This document shows positions 36,894 through 45,841 of a stretch of 64,000 nt of DNA, one piece after another. Under the pieces are notes generated by a model that saw nothing but the letters and a program-made list of their open reading frames with translations, had not been told where the DNA came from and searched no databases. Each line of letters begins with the position of its first letter. Position 1 is the first letter of the stretch. The translations under genes and the position numbers were made by a program. Origin of the DNA: Tomitella biformata AHU 1821 (GTDB taxonomy: Bacteria > Actinomycetota > Actinomycetes > Mycobacteriales > Mycobacteriaceae); NCBI RefSeq assembly GCF_000524475.1, contig NZ_BAVQ01000002.1, positions 62,001-126,000 of the forward strand, given 5' to 3'.

Positions 36894-38585
36894 CTAGACC
36901 CTCTTCATGTCGTAGTTGGCGCGCTCACCGGAACCGAAGCGGCCCAGAGCGCCCTCTGGTCCGGAAGCGTTGGGACGGATGAAGATCCAGTTCTGCCAGG
37001 CGGTGAGACGGCCGAAGATCTTCGTCTCCATCGTCTCCGGGCCGACGAACCGGTGGTTGGCCTCCATGCCGGTCAGCGAGTCGGGCGAGAGCGCGGCGCG
37101 CTCCTCGAGGACGATGCGCAGCTCATCCTCGAAGTCGATGTCGTCGAGCGCCATGGTGACGAGCCCGAGCCGATCTGCGTCCTGGGATGCGAGCGCGAGG
37201 CCCTTCTCCGCGCGCACCGCGGCCTGCAGATCCTCGTGGCCGTAGAACCGCGACTGCAGGCGGGTGAGATCGTTGCCCATGGGAAATGCCCCGTAGTTGG
37301 ATTCCGTCACTGTGACGCTTGCGGGTGTGGCGTCCGCATCCACGTCCTCATAGACACCCTCGAGCATGTACTGGCGATCTCCGGCCAGCGCGATCTCGAA
37401 AAGGAAGCCGTCGAACGCGCTGCCCGGCTCGATTACGGCGAAGATGCTGCGGCTCGTGACGTCGAGCCGCTTGAAGGTCCGCTTGAGGTAATGGTTGACC
37501 TCGTTGATGAACCAATTCTCGCCCTGCTCACGGAGCTGCTCGTCATAGGCCAGCGCGTTGCCGTGCTCGCCCAACACGCGGAACACCCAGGTGCCGATCT
37601 CGGCCTCATTCGTGCGCAGGCGCAGGATCAGGTCATCGAGCTCCCTGGCCAGCGTGAGGGGCCAGTAGCCGGCGCCCTGCTCGATGGCCGCTGCGGCGTC
37701 AGCCGGCGGGGCGTCATTGGTGACGTTGATCGTGATGTCCGCGCGGCGCTCGTCGCGGTTGATCGCCGCATTGAGCGTGGTGTAGGAGATCTCTGTGTCA
37801 GTCTCGGTGCGATTGAGGGGGGTAAGCACAACACCGGTGCCGCTGTCCGGCCGGCTCGAGGTCTTCGCGGCGGCGGCGGCGCGGGTGGCGACAGCCTCCT
37901 GGAATACGGTGGCCTTGACCGTCTCGTCGATCAAGCCCCAGTCCACCGCTGTCTGCCCGCGCACACCCTCCGAGCGGGTCGCGAAGATGTCGGCGCGGTC
38001 CTTACGGACCATGCGCTTGTCCACTACGCGAGTCAGGCCGCCGGTGCCTGGGAGCACACCGAGCAGCGGGACCTCGGGTAGCGAGACCGCAGAGGAGCCG
38101 TCGTCGATGAGCACAATCTGGTCGCATGCGACGGCCAGTTCGTAGCCGCCGCCGGCAGCGGTGCCGTTGACGGCCGCGATGTAGGTCTGGCCGGAGTTGG
38201 CGGTGGCATCCTCGATGCCGTTGCGGGTCTCGTTGGTGAACTTACAGAAGTTCACCTTCCAGGCGTGGGGCGAGGCGGCCAGCATCCGAATGTTGGCGCC
38301 TGCGCAGAACATCCGCTCCAGCCCGCCGGTGAGCACCACCGACTTGACCTCCGGGTGCTCGAAACGCAGCCGCTGGACCGCGTCGTAGAGCTCGATATCG
38401 ACGCCCAGATCATAGGAGTTCATCTTCAGCTCGTAGCCCGGAACGAGGCCGCCCTGCGGGTCGACCTCAAGGATGAGCGTTGCGACGGGACCGTCGAACT
38501 TGAGCTTCCAGTGCTTATAGCGCGAGGGCTCCGTATCGAAATTTACGACGGGCGTCTTCGTCTCGCTGTGGTCTAGAACTGTCAT
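36894..38585 (-). CDS. boxC: 2,3-epoxybenzoyl-CoA dihydrolase (BoxC)
   Basis: 563 residues. Crotonase-superfamily enzyme about twice normal length, as is typical for BoxC. Oxyanion motifs are GGLERMFCAGANIRMLAASPHAWKVNFCKFTNETRNGIEDA and NGTAAGGGYELAVACDQIVLIDDGSSAVSLPEVPLLGVLPGTGGLTR. It opens the epoxide ring hydrolytically to 3,4-dehydroadipyl-CoA semialdehyde plus formate. ATG 38585 is chosen for the AGAGG upstream; the longer frame has no homologous residues. First gene of its operon, under operator B and divergent from the paaX-like gene. Confidence 0.95.
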   Translation of the reverse strand: MTVLDHSETKTPVVNFDTEPSRYKHWKLKFDGPVATLILEVDPQGGLVPGYELKMNSYDLGVDIELYDAVQRLRFEHPEVKSVVLTGGLERMFCAGANIRMLAASPHAWKVNFCKFTNETRNGIEDATANSGQTYIAAVNGTAAGGGYELAVACDQIVLIDDGSSAVSLPEVPLLGVLPGTGGLTRVVDKRMVRKDRADIFATRSEGVRGQTAVDWGLIDETVKATVFQEAVATRAAAAAKTSSRPDSGTGVVLTPLNRTETDTEISYTTLNAAINRDERRADITINVTNDAPPADAAAAIEQGAGYWPLTLARELDDLILRLRTNEAEIGTWVFRVLGEHGNALAYDEQLREQGENWFINEVNHYLKRTFKRLDVTSRSIFAVIEPGSAFDGFLFEIALAGDRQYMLEGVYEDVDADATPASVTVTESNYGAFPMGNDLTRLQSRFYGHEDLQAAVRAEKGLALASQDADRLGLVTMALDDIDFEDELRIVLEERAALSPDSLTGMEANHRFVGPETMETKIFGRLTAWQNWIFIRPNASGPEGALGRFGSGERANYDMKRV

Positions 38586-38659
38586 TGGACTGCCTCTCAG
38601 GATCATGTACCGGGGATCGTCGGCCGCTGCAACTAAGAGTTCGTTGCGATGCAGATCAC

Positions 38660-38696
38660 TCTACACTCATATCGTGATTCGTCAATAGTTTGTAGA
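38660..38696. promoter_or_regulatory. Operator B: TCTACA-N25-TGTAGA in the boxC / paaX divergent promoter
   Basis: Half-sites at 38660-38665 and 38691-38696. On the minus strand, TTGACG is followed 16 bp later by TAGAGT inside the proximal half-site, a plausible boxC promoter that a bound repressor would block. The site also sits 84 bp upstream of the paaX-like start, so autoregulation is possible. Confidence 0.78.
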
Positions 38697-38779
38697 CAAT
38701 CAGCGCGCCGGAGCTACTATGGTGTGGGGCTGGTGTTACGATCGTCCAGCAGTTATACGGAGATTGGGGACGGTGCAAC

Positions 38780-39655
38780 GTGACGGCTACAGACGCAGCG
38801 GCGGCGATGGCGGCGGCGACTACTCAGAGCCGGCGCCGCGATCTCGGCACCGCGAGCGCTCGCTCGCTCCTGCTCACGGTGCTCGGCGAATTCGTCTATC
38901 CGCGTGGGTCCCATTTTTGGACGTCGACGCTGCTCAACGCGCTGGGAACGCTCCACATCGAGGAGAAATCTGCCCGCCAGGCAATCTCGAGGGCGTCCTC
39001 TGAAGGCCTCATCGACTCCGCTCGCAGCGGCCGCAGGGTCCGCTGGAGCTTGACCCCCGCCGGCGAGGAACTCCTGCGCGGCGGCTCCGCGCGCATCTAC
39101 AGCTTCCTCGCCAACGAACATGAGTGGGATGGGCAGTGGCTGTTGGTCTCGGTCGCGGTCCCGGAGTCCCAACGCAAACTCAGGCACCGGCTGCGCACCC
39201 AACTGACGTGGCTCGGCATGGGCTCCCCCTCGCCTGGCCTGTGGGTCATCCCCGCCGCGGAGAAGGCCGATGAGGTCAGCACGGTACTGGCGTCGCTCGG
39301 CCTTCGGAAAAGCGCATTCGTGTGGTCTGGGACCTGGCTCGACATCGGTGAGCGCGAGGACCTGATCGCCGCCGCCTGGGATCTCGACGCGGTGGCGGAG
39401 AAGTACGCCGAGTTCCTCCACGCCTTCGAGCCGACGGATGGCCTGCCGCCCGCCGATGCGTTCGCCGCCCAGGTGCATCTGGTGCAGGCCTGGCGCCGAT
39501 TCCCCTTCCTCGACCCCGACCTGCCGGCGAGCCTCCTGCCGTCGAACTGGAACGGACAGGAAGCCGCCGACATCTTCCGCAGCTGCCATGCCACGTGGCA
39601 TGAGGCCGCCCAAACAGCATGGGATCAGTGGGAGGACGAAGGGGCTCGAGGCTGA
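38780..39655 (+). CDS. PaaX-family transcriptional repressor
   Basis: 291 residues. PaaX architecture: N-terminal winged helix (about 25-88: LLLTVLGEFVYPRGSHFWTSTLLNALGTLHIEEKSARQAISRASSEGLIDSARSGRRVRWSLT), central domain (WDGQWLLVSVAVPESQRKLRHRLRTQLTWLGMGSPSPGLWVIP) and PaaX C-terminal domain (WDLDAVAEKYAEFL ... VHLVQAWRRFPFLDPDLPASLLPSNWNG). PaaX in E. coli represses phenylacetate genes and is relieved by phenylacetyl-CoA; here benzoyl-CoA is the likely signal. GTG start at 38780. It is the only regulator beside the box genes and the best candidate to bind the four operators. Confidence 0.92.
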   Translation: MTATDAAAAMAAATTQSRRRDLGTASARSLLLTVLGEFVYPRGSHFWTSTLLNALGTLHIEEKSARQAISRASSEGLIDSARSGRRVRWSLTPAGEELLRGGSARIYSFLANEHEWDGQWLLVSVAVPESQRKLRHRLRTQLTWLGMGSPSPGLWVIPAAEKADEVSTVLASLGLRKSAFVWSGTWLDIGEREDLIAAAWDLDAVAEKYAEFLHAFEPTDGLPPADAFAAQVHLVQAWRRFPFLDPDLPASLLPSNWNGQEAADIFRSCHATWHEAAQTAWDQWEDEGARG

Positions 39656-39699
39656 GCCCACGGAGTTCAATCGCATGATGGCTCCTCAGGCAATGATCA

Positions 39700-40809
39700 C
39701 TAATCGAAGATGATCATCCCGCGAATCAGCTTACCGTCGCGCATGTCCTGAAATCCCTGGTTTACCTCTTCCAGCGAATATCTGGTCGTGATCAGTTCAT
39801 CCAGCTTGAGCTGCCCGGCGTCATAGAGCCGTAGCAGCCGCACGATGTCGTACTGCGGGTTCGCCGAGCCGAACAGCGTGCCCTTGATGGTCTTCTCATA
39901 GAGCGTCAGAATCCCGGCGGACAGCTGGATCGTCGTCTTTCGGGCGTCGACGATGCTGGTGATGACCATCGTGCCGCCCTTGCCGATCACCTGGAATGCG
40001 GCCTTGACGACGTCCTCATCCACCACGCCAACGGTGATCAGCGCCTGGTCGGCACCCTTTCCCCAGGTCAGCTCGTCGACCTTGACCGCGGCCTCCTTCG
40101 CCGTCGCGAACGCGTGGGTGGCGCCGAACCTCATCGCCTCGTCGCGTTTGAACTGCACCGGGTCCACCACGACGACATCCTTTGCCCCGGCGTGCCGGGC
40201 GCCCTGGACCGCATTGATCCCAACGCCGCCGATGCCGTAGATAACCACCGAGTCGCCGGCGCGCACCCCGCCTGCGTAATTCGCCGTCGCCCACCCCGTG
40301 GGGACGCCGCAGCCCACTAGCGCCGCGGAGTCGAGGGGCAGCCAGTCATCGATCTTGACCACGGAGTACTCGGAGACCGTCGCCCGCTCCGAGAACACGC
40401 CGAGCATGCACATGCCGCCGATGTCCGTCTTACCGTGGTGAAAGCGGAAGGTCCCATCCGGTAGATTGCCCTGCAGAATCGTCGCTCCCATCTCGCATAG
40501 GTTCTGACGCCCCGTCGAGCAGTACCGGCAGCGCCCACAGCTGGGGATGAACGAGCACACGATGTGGTCGCCCGGCTTGACGCGCGTGACCCCGGGTCCC
40601 ACCTCCTCCACGACGCCGGACCCCTCGTGTCCGCCCACAATCGGGAAGCGCGGCGTCATGTCGCCGTCGACCAGGTGGAGGTCCGAGTGGCACAGGCCGG
40701 CAGCGGCGAACTTCACCAGCACCTCGCCAGCCTTCGGGGGATCCAAGTCCAGTTCCATAATCTCGAATGGCTGATGGGGCCCGTGCAGCACAGCAGCTTT
40801 AGTCTTCAT
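39700..40809 (-). CDS. Zinc-dependent alcohol dehydrogenase (NDMA-dependent type, MDR family)
   Basis: 369 residues. Catalytic zinc Cys40 and His61 (GHEGSG), structural zinc Cys91, 94, 97, 105 (CGRCRYC...LC), cofactor motif GIGGVG. The sequence style (MKTKAAVLHGPHQPFEIMELDLDPPKAGEVLVK, ILTLYEKTIKGTLFGSANPQYDIVRLLRLYDAGQLKLDELIT) matches the actinobacterial NDMA-dependent, Rxyl_3153-like family. Some members keep a tightly bound nicotinamide cofactor and pass electrons to a mycofactocin carrier, but no mycofactocin genes are in view. It is convergent with the paaX-like gene and divergent from a second dehydrogenase. Confidence 0.88.
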   Translation of the reverse strand: MKTKAAVLHGPHQPFEIMELDLDPPKAGEVLVKFAAAGLCHSDLHLVDGDMTPRFPIVGGHEGSGVVEEVGPGVTRVKPGDHIVCSFIPSCGRCRYCSTGRQNLCEMGATILQGNLPDGTFRFHHGKTDIGGMCMLGVFSERATVSEYSVVKIDDWLPLDSAALVGCGVPTGWATANYAGGVRAGDSVVIYGIGGVGINAVQGARHAGAKDVVVVDPVQFKRDEAMRFGATHAFATAKEAAVKVDELTWGKGADQALITVGVVDEDVVKAAFQVIGKGGTMVITSIVDARKTTIQLSAGILTLYEKTIKGTLFGSANPQYDIVRLLRLYDAGQLKLDELITTRYSLEEVNQGFQDMRDGKLIRGMIIFD

Positions 40810-40858
40810 TTTGTCCTCCGGGATCTCTACACCGCGAGCTTCTAGTTGTCCTGTCTCG

Positions 40859-40889
40859 GCGATGCCCGATATGGACTTTTGGGCATCGC
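40859..40889. repeat. Inverted repeat upstream of the alcohol dehydrogenase gene
   Basis: GCGATGCCC (40859-40867) and GGGCATCGC (40881-40889) with a 13-base spacer, 50-80 bp before the start codon. It may be an operator or a leader hairpin. The rest of the 422-bp gap between the two dehydrogenase genes holds the CTAGCTAACACC repeats and no ORF with coding character. Confidence 0.5.
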
Positions 40890-40975
40890 TCTCCTCGACT
40901 CGGCAGCACCCGATGGCATGTGTCAGCTATGACGGGCGTCGCTACCAAGCTCGATGTTTAACACAGTAGCACCGG

Positions 40976-41172
40976 CTAGCTAACACCTGTCTCAGGATTG
41001 CGAATTTCCGGCTCTTCGACGCTTCGGCGACGGGCGATTAATTGCACGTTAGTCCACTTCACCTGCATCTTTGGCTTGTTACAACCTCGATCATCAAACA
41101 CTATTGATCTGCCGTTAAATGCGCTCAGACGGGTTGACACCGCCCGCAAACGCTGTTTCACTAGCTAACACC
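40976..41172. promoter_or_regulatory. Direct repeats CTAGCTAACACC (40976-40987 and 41161-41172)
   Basis: The 12-mer occurs twice in the adh/adh-phaC intergenic region, and CTAGCTAACA occurs again at 45865-45874 before the phasin-like gene. It is a candidate binding motif for the XRE regulator encoded between phaC and the phasin gene. Confidence 0.5.
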
Positions 41173-41231
41173 ATCACCAGCATCGACACATCGATTCGCG
41201 GGAACCACGCGGGCCGAGGGACGGCGGAATC

Positions 41232-42317
41232 GTGAAAGCTGCAGTACTCCGAAACACACCTGGCAAAGTCACCATCGAAGATGTCTCCATCGACAAGCCC
41301 CAACAGCGTGAGGTCCTGATCCGCACTTCCGCGGCAGGCGTCTGTCACAGCGATCTGCATTACGCGGAGGGTCATTTCCCCACGCGGCTGCCCACTGTCC
41401 TCGGACACGAGTCGGCCGGCATCGTCGAGGAAGTGGGCCCCGGGGTCACCCACGTCAAGCCCGGCGATCATGTGGTCAGCTGCTTGTCCGTCTACTGCGG
41501 AACCTGCGAATATTGCCTGTCCGGCCGCCTCGTGCTGTGCCGCAAACGGGGACTGCGCAGAGGCAGGGGCGGCCCACAGCGCCTGTCCGACGGCGACGGC
41601 GGAGCCATGTGGCAGTTCCTCGACCTATCGTCGTTCGGTGAGCAAATGCTGGTTCATGAGAACGCGTTGGCCGTCGTTAATCCGGAGATGCCGCTCGATC
41701 GCGCGTCGCTGCTCGGCTGCGCGGTAACCACCGGCCTCGGTGCCGTATTCCACACTGCCGCAGTATCTCCCGGCGAATCTGTCGCGATCATCGGCTGCGG
41801 TGGCGTCGGGCTCAACGCGGTGCAAGGTGCCAGCATCGCCGGTGCCGCACGCATCATCGCCGTCGATCCCATCCCCTCCAAACGGGAGATGGCACTGCTT
41901 TTCGGCGCCACCGATGTGGTTGATCCGGCCGATGGAGACCCCGTCGCGCAGATCCAGGAACTCACCGGCGGCGGCGTCGACCACGCCATCGAGGCCATTG
42001 GTTTGAAGCCGACCACCGAGCAGGCTTTTGCCATGCTGCGGATCGGCGGCACCGCCACGATCGTCGGCATGATTCCGATGGGAGTCAAGATCGAGGTGCC
42101 CGGGATCGATTTCATGTCCGAGAAGCGGATCCAAGGCAGCCTGATGGGATCGAATCGCTTCCAGGTCGATATTCCCCGCTACGTCGACCTCTATCTCAAA
42201 GGCCGGCTGAAGCTCGACGAGCTGGTCTCAGGCACGATCCGCCTAGACCAGATCAATGACGCATTCGACCAGATTCGCCGAGGCGAGGTGGCGCGGAATG
42301 TCGTCGTATTCGACTGA
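41232..42317 (+). CDS. Zinc-dependent alcohol dehydrogenase (MDR family)
   Basis: 361 residues. Catalytic zinc Cys38 and His59-Glu60 (LGHESAG), structural zinc Cys89, 92, 95, 103, cofactor fold GCGGVGLNAVQGASIAGAARIIAVDPIPSKREMA. A GTG at 41232 is the start. The family oxidises primary or secondary alcohols with NAD. The 3' end overlaps the PHA synthase gene by 20 bases, so both are in one operon and the dehydrogenase may supply or recycle PHA precursors. Exact substrate unknown. Confidence 0.88.
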   Translation: MKAAVLRNTPGKVTIEDVSIDKPQQREVLIRTSAAGVCHSDLHYAEGHFPTRLPTVLGHESAGIVEEVGPGVTHVKPGDHVVSCLSVYCGTCEYCLSGRLVLCRKRGLRRGRGGPQRLSDGDGGAMWQFLDLSSFGEQMLVHENALAVVNPEMPLDRASLLGCAVTTGLGAVFHTAAVSPGESVAIIGCGGVGLNAVQGASIAGAARIIAVDPIPSKREMALLFGATDVVDPADGDPVAQIQELTGGGVDHAIEAIGLKPTTEQAFAMLRIGGTATIVGMIPMGVKIEVPGIDFMSEKRIQGSLMGSNRFQVDIPRYVDLYLKGRLKLDELVSGTIRLDQINDAFDQIRRGEVARNVVVFD

Positions 42318-44001
42318 TGATGACCCCGCCAAGATAACAAACTGGTCGGCGCGCGACGCCGCCGCGGGAGCCTTGTCCGCGGTCGGCGGCGGCAATGTCC
42401 TCGCGCGGATGAGCGCCGTCCAGCTCATCGGCTCGGCCATTGGGGTCACTGCCCGCCGGCCCCAAAACCTCGGTCTCGCCGCAGAGTTCCTGCGCGAGTT
42501 GGGCGGCATTGCCACCGGGGTTTCCGGTATCGAAGCCGACCCAAAGGATGCTCGGTTCCAAGATCCGACCTGGCAGGGAAATCCCGCGTACCACAGGATC
42601 ATGCAGGCCTATCTCGCCTGGTCAGAGCTTATGAATGAGATGGTCGACGCCCCCGACGTGCCCTGGCGCGAGAGGGCACGCGCACGCTTCGGCATGGAGC
42701 TCGTGACCTCGGCACTATCCCCGGCCAACTTCTTCCCAGGGAATCCGTCGGCCATCAAGCGCGCCTTCGAGACGGGTGGGGCGAGCGTGCTCCGCGGGAC
42801 CCAGAACTTCGTCCACGACGCGCTGACCAATCACGGTGCCCCCACCCAAGTTGATCCGGAGAAGTATGTGGTGGGCCGCGATCTGGCCGCCACTCCGGGC
42901 ACCATCGTTGATCACACCGCCTTGTACGAGTTGCTCCAGTACTCCCCGACCACAGAGCAGGTGCGGGAGATACCCATCGTCGTCCTCCCCCCGGTGGTGA
43001 ATCGCCACTACTTCGTGGACATGGCGCCCGACATGAGCTTCGTCGAGTACCTTGTCAGCGCCGGCTTCACCGTCTTCCTCCCCGTCTGGCACAACCCCGT
43101 GCGCGGCGAGGGTGGATACACCCTGGATGACTATGTGACTGCCGTCCTCGACGTGCTGGCAACGGCGGCGGACATCTGCGTCACCAGCCAGGTCAACGTC
43201 TTCGCATCCTGCACCGCGGGGAACATCTTATTGCCCGCCGCCGCGGTCTCGGCCGATCGGAATGACGACCTGATCAAGACCATCGGGCTGGGCGTGACGA
43301 TGGTCGGCTACGACGAGCCGTCCTCCGTGGGAATGCTGGCCGGGGAGAAGACCGTCGCCGACCTCCGCCGGGACGCGACGCATGGCTCAATTGTCGAGGC
43401 CCGCGACATCGAGCGCGGCTTCGGGTTCCTGAAACCAGACCAGTTGGTGTGGAGCTTCGCCCGAAGCAGGTGGCTAATGGGCGAGGAGCCTGTCGGCAAC
43501 GAGGTGCTGGCGTGGAGCAGTTCTCCGACTGCCATCGCTTCCGGACTGGCCGCGGACCTGATCGAGATCTCCCTCCACGACAGCTTCCGGCACCCGGATC
43601 GACTGCATTCGCTGGGCTCACCCGTCGACCTAGGCGCTCTCAAGCAGGACAACTACGTGGTCGGTGGTCGCGGCGACCATATCTCCCCGTGGCGGTCTTG
43701 CCACGCCGCCACCGAGCTGCTGGCGGGGAACAGCCGCTTCATCCTGGGCGCAGGTGGTCACCTGCCCACGCAGGTGAGCCCGCTGAACTCGGCCAAGGCC
43801 AAGTACTTCACCAGCACCACCGACGGCGATGCCGACACCTGGCTCGCCAGCGCCACGGAGGTTCGCGGATCCTGGTGGACCGACTATTCCGATTGGCTAG
43901 GACAACGTTCCGGGGAGCTCATCTCTGCGCCCACTGAACCAGGGTCTGCGACACACCCGTCGCTGGGTCCTGCCCCCGGCGAATACGCGAAGGAGGGCTA
44001 A
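42298..44001 (+). CDS. phaC: Polyhydroxyalkanoate synthase (PhaC)
   Basis: 567 residues, size of class I/II synthases. The alpha/beta-hydrolase core starts near residue 180 (PEKYVVGRDLAATPGTIVDHTALYELLQYSP). The nucleophile is Cys305 in FASCTAGN, Asp460 in GRGDHISPW and His488 in GAGGHLP complete the triad. The lipase box is degenerate: A-S-C-T-A-G rather than G-x-C-x-G-G. It polymerises 3-hydroxyacyl-CoA into storage granules. ATG 42298 is preferred over 42256 because GAGG precedes it; both overlap the upstream dehydrogenase gene. Confidence 0.88.
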   Translation: MSSYSTDDDPAKITNWSARDAAAGALSAVGGGNVLARMSAVQLIGSAIGVTARRPQNLGLAAEFLRELGGIATGVSGIEADPKDARFQDPTWQGNPAYHRIMQAYLAWSELMNEMVDAPDVPWRERARARFGMELVTSALSPANFFPGNPSAIKRAFETGGASVLRGTQNFVHDALTNHGAPTQVDPEKYVVGRDLAATPGTIVDHTALYELLQYSPTTEQVREIPIVVLPPVVNRHYFVDMAPDMSFVEYLVSAGFTVFLPVWHNPVRGEGGYTLDDYVTAVLDVLATAADICVTSQVNVFASCTAGNILLPAAAVSADRNDDLIKTIGLGVTMVGYDEPSSVGMLAGEKTVADLRRDATHGSIVEARDIERGFGFLKPDQLVWSFARSRWLMGEEPVGNEVLAWSSSPTAIASGLAADLIEISLHDSFRHPDRLHSLGSPVDLGALKQDNYVVGGRGDHISPWRSCHAATELLAGNSRFILGAGGHLPTQVSPLNSAKAKYFTSTTDGDADTWLASATEVRGSWWTDYSDWLGQRSGELISAPTEPGSATHPSLGPAPGEYAKEG

Positions 44002-44109
44002 GCGGTCCCGACCGACAACGGGCCCCCGAACAGCCATGTCATGGCCGACAACCTCTCATGGCGGACGGTGGATGAGCACGTCGTGTCGACCTACCGCTAA
44101 CCTCACATC

Positions 44110-44496
44110 ATGTCCGAACGCTCGAACGATACACCCACCCTCGGTGAACTGATCCGTCTTCAGCGCGAGATGTCTGAACTTCCGATGCGCCAACTTGCGA
44201 CGATGGTAGGCATCTCCGGCCCATATCTGTCGCAAATCGAGCGAAACCTTCGGGAGCCCAGCGACCGAGTCCTCCACTCCATCGCGGAACAGTTGCAGAT
44301 ATCCGCCGATACCCTGCTGTCCCAATCACGCCGCGCCACGGCCGACGGAGTCCCCGAGACCGTGGCGGCAATCCGTCGCGACAAGGATCTGTCTCCCGCC
44401 CAGCGCAAGGCCCTGGAAGAGATGTATCAAACATTCCAGGCGGTCACGATGGAAAAGAAGCGCGTCGACAGGTCGAACTCGAAGGACAGTCGGTGA
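44110..44496 (+). CDS. XRE-family helix-turn-helix regulator of the PHA module
   Basis: 128 residues. The HTH_3 domain spans about residues 8-68 (LGELIRLQREMSELPMRQLATMVGISGPYLSQIERNLREPS). A charged C-terminal half follows (RRDKDLSPAQRKALEEMYQTFQ), likely for dimer formation. In several Corynebacteriales a regulator like this lies between phaC and the phasin gene. The CTAGCTAACA repeats before both genes are candidate targets. A perfect hairpin closes the gene. Confidence 0.86.
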   Translation: MSERSNDTPTLGELIRLQREMSELPMRQLATMVGISGPYLSQIERNLREPSDRVLHSIAEQLQISADTLLSQSRRATADGVPETVAAIRRDKDLSPAQRKALEEMYQTFQAVTMEKKRVDRSNSKDSR

Positions 44497-44533
44497 GGTA
44501 GAGAGCTTCCACATCGGAGAATTGACAGACTGT

Positions 44534-44580
44534 AACGGTCGTTGCCACACACTGAATTTGAGTGTGTGGCAACGACCGTT
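44534..44580 (+). terminator. Terminator hairpin after the XRE gene
   Basis: Perfect 20-bp arms AACGGTCGTTGCCACACACT (44534-44553) and its complement (44561-44580), seven-base loop GAATTTG, then TCTTCCCC. Confidence 0.86.
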
Positions 44581-44644
44581 TCTTCCCCTCCCCAGGTTCC
44601 GTCGGAGCGACGGCGTCAACCACGCCCGCTGTTGCCGACATCGC

Positions 44645-45244
44645 CTATTCGAGGGTGTCAACGGCGAGGCGGGATGAGATCACCGTCGACCGTGATCCAT
44701 GTGGATGACCTGACCTGAGCAAGCACTCCGTCGAGGTCTTCGCCGAGGCCGAGGACCGCTCGCGGCTGCTGAACTTCGCCGCGCAGCTCATCACCGTCAC
44801 CCTCGACGACAGCGGCTCGCTCGCCGAGCGCATGGCCTAGGCCTTACCGTGGATGCTCGCCCTGTCGCCCGTGGACCGGGAGTCCTGTGCGCAGGGCCTC
44901 GTGGACGCGGCGCGTGCCTCGTTCTCCACCGACCAGCCGCACCTGGCGCTTGCTGAGCTGACGTCCTGGAAGGAGACGGCCACGGCCGTCGCCGCAGGGC
45001 TCGGCAGCGCCGACCTCGAGTGGCTCGACGAAGATGAGACCGTGGCGCGTCCGTAGTCGTGGCGGCCGCCAAGAAGGGGTGGCGGGACCTCGTGGCGACG
45101 ATCCGCAACCCGATGACGGAGACGTGGGACTTCCTCACGCGGACGCCCCTGGCCACGACGCCGACGAACTACCGGCTCAAGGGCGAGCTCGGCACGGTCT
45201 TCCTGGAGCCGGTCCACACCATCCACCCGAACGAGACCAAGTAG
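44645..45244 (+). pseudogene. Degraded Phd/RelE-type toxin-antitoxin pair
   Basis: Frame-broken antitoxin fragments: an N-terminal piece around DEITVDRD (about 44670), a piece around HSVEVFAEAEDRSRLLNFAAQLITVTLDDSG (44721-44840), and a C-terminal piece (44853-45056) ending LAELTSWKETATAVAAGLGSADLEWLDEDETVARP, joined only through frameshifts and stops. Next comes a 61-codon remnant (45059-45244) that starts like a RelE-type toxin (AAKKGWRDLVATIRNPMTETWDFLTRTPLATTPTNYRLKGELGTV) and jumps to its C-terminal end (VHTIHPNETK), missing the core with the catalytic residues. Both halves therefore look dead. Family assignment is from memory of such pairs. Confidence 0.6.
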
Positions 45245-45452
45245 CCGGGGCATCCCGTGCGTCCACATCGCCGCTATCGCGGTAGATTGCGACGTATTCG
45301 TTCCACAGCAGTAGCAGTGTCCCCGACGGGCTGGCCGGCTCACGGTGCACGTACTCGAAATCTGATGTGGCCCAGTCTGGGCATGGCGCTCACGCGCACG
45401 ACAGGCGAACCCCAGCAGCACGAACAGTCCGTGAGATCGTGTCGCCGAGATG

Positions 45453-45508
45453 GGAGATCACGCAAACGCTCGGTTGGGATATCCCAACCGAGCGTTTGCG
45501 TGATCTCC
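45453..45508. repeat. Perfect 56-bp palindrome (28-bp arms, no spacer)
   Basis: The left arm 45453-45480 (GGAGATCACGCAAACGCTCG then GTTGGGAT) is the exact complement of 45481-45508. It lies 29 bp past the stop of the phasin-like gene and may serve as its terminator, but the absence of a loop or U-run is unusual. The stretch 45245-45452 holds no gene. Confidence 0.9.
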
Positions 45509-45537
45509 TGGCAGCCAGCTAATAGCTGCGGCAGTCT

Positions 45538-45810
45538 CTACTTGAGGTAGGTGCGAGCGGTTCCCGTCACGGTGTCGGTAAGCGTCTTGACCAGCTTCTG
45601 GTTCGACTCCGCCACATCGGTGAACCATGCGACGTTGGTCGACTTGGCCAGCTCCCCCTGGAGCTCGAGGACGTTGTCGACGGCCTTGTCGAACACGTCC
45701 ACCGACAGGGTGGCGGACTGCTTGGCGTAGCCGCTAAACTTCTCGGTGAAGACATCGAAGCCCTCGATCGCGTCGATCATGTCCTGGCCCAGCTTGGTGT
45801 TGGTCGTCAT
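45538..45810 (-). CDS. Phasin-like granule-associated protein
   Basis: 90 residues, helical throughout and amphipathic, no cysteine, no membrane segment: FDVFTEKFSGYAKQSATLSVDVFDKAVDNVLELQGELAKSTNVAWFTDVAESNQKLVKTLTDTVTGTARTYL. Such proteins coat PHA granules and control their size. The identity is supported by phaC and an XRE regulator 1.1-3.5 kb away. Upstream (45842-45874) are repeated GTTAGC/GCTAAC motifs. GGAGAA precedes the ATG. Confidence 0.75.
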   Translation of the reverse strand: MTTNTKLGQDMIDAIEGFDVFTEKFSGYAKQSATLSVDVFDKAVDNVLELQGELAKSTNVAWFTDVAESNQKLVKTLTDTVTGTARTYLK

Positions 45811-45841
45811 TTCTGTTCTCCTTGTGTGTCGGTGTCGAAGT

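Noticed and set aside
40826-40831. Single TCTACA before the alcohol dehydrogenase gene at 40809
   Set aside because: No TGTAGA partner 25 or 26 bases away, so not counted as a box operator.
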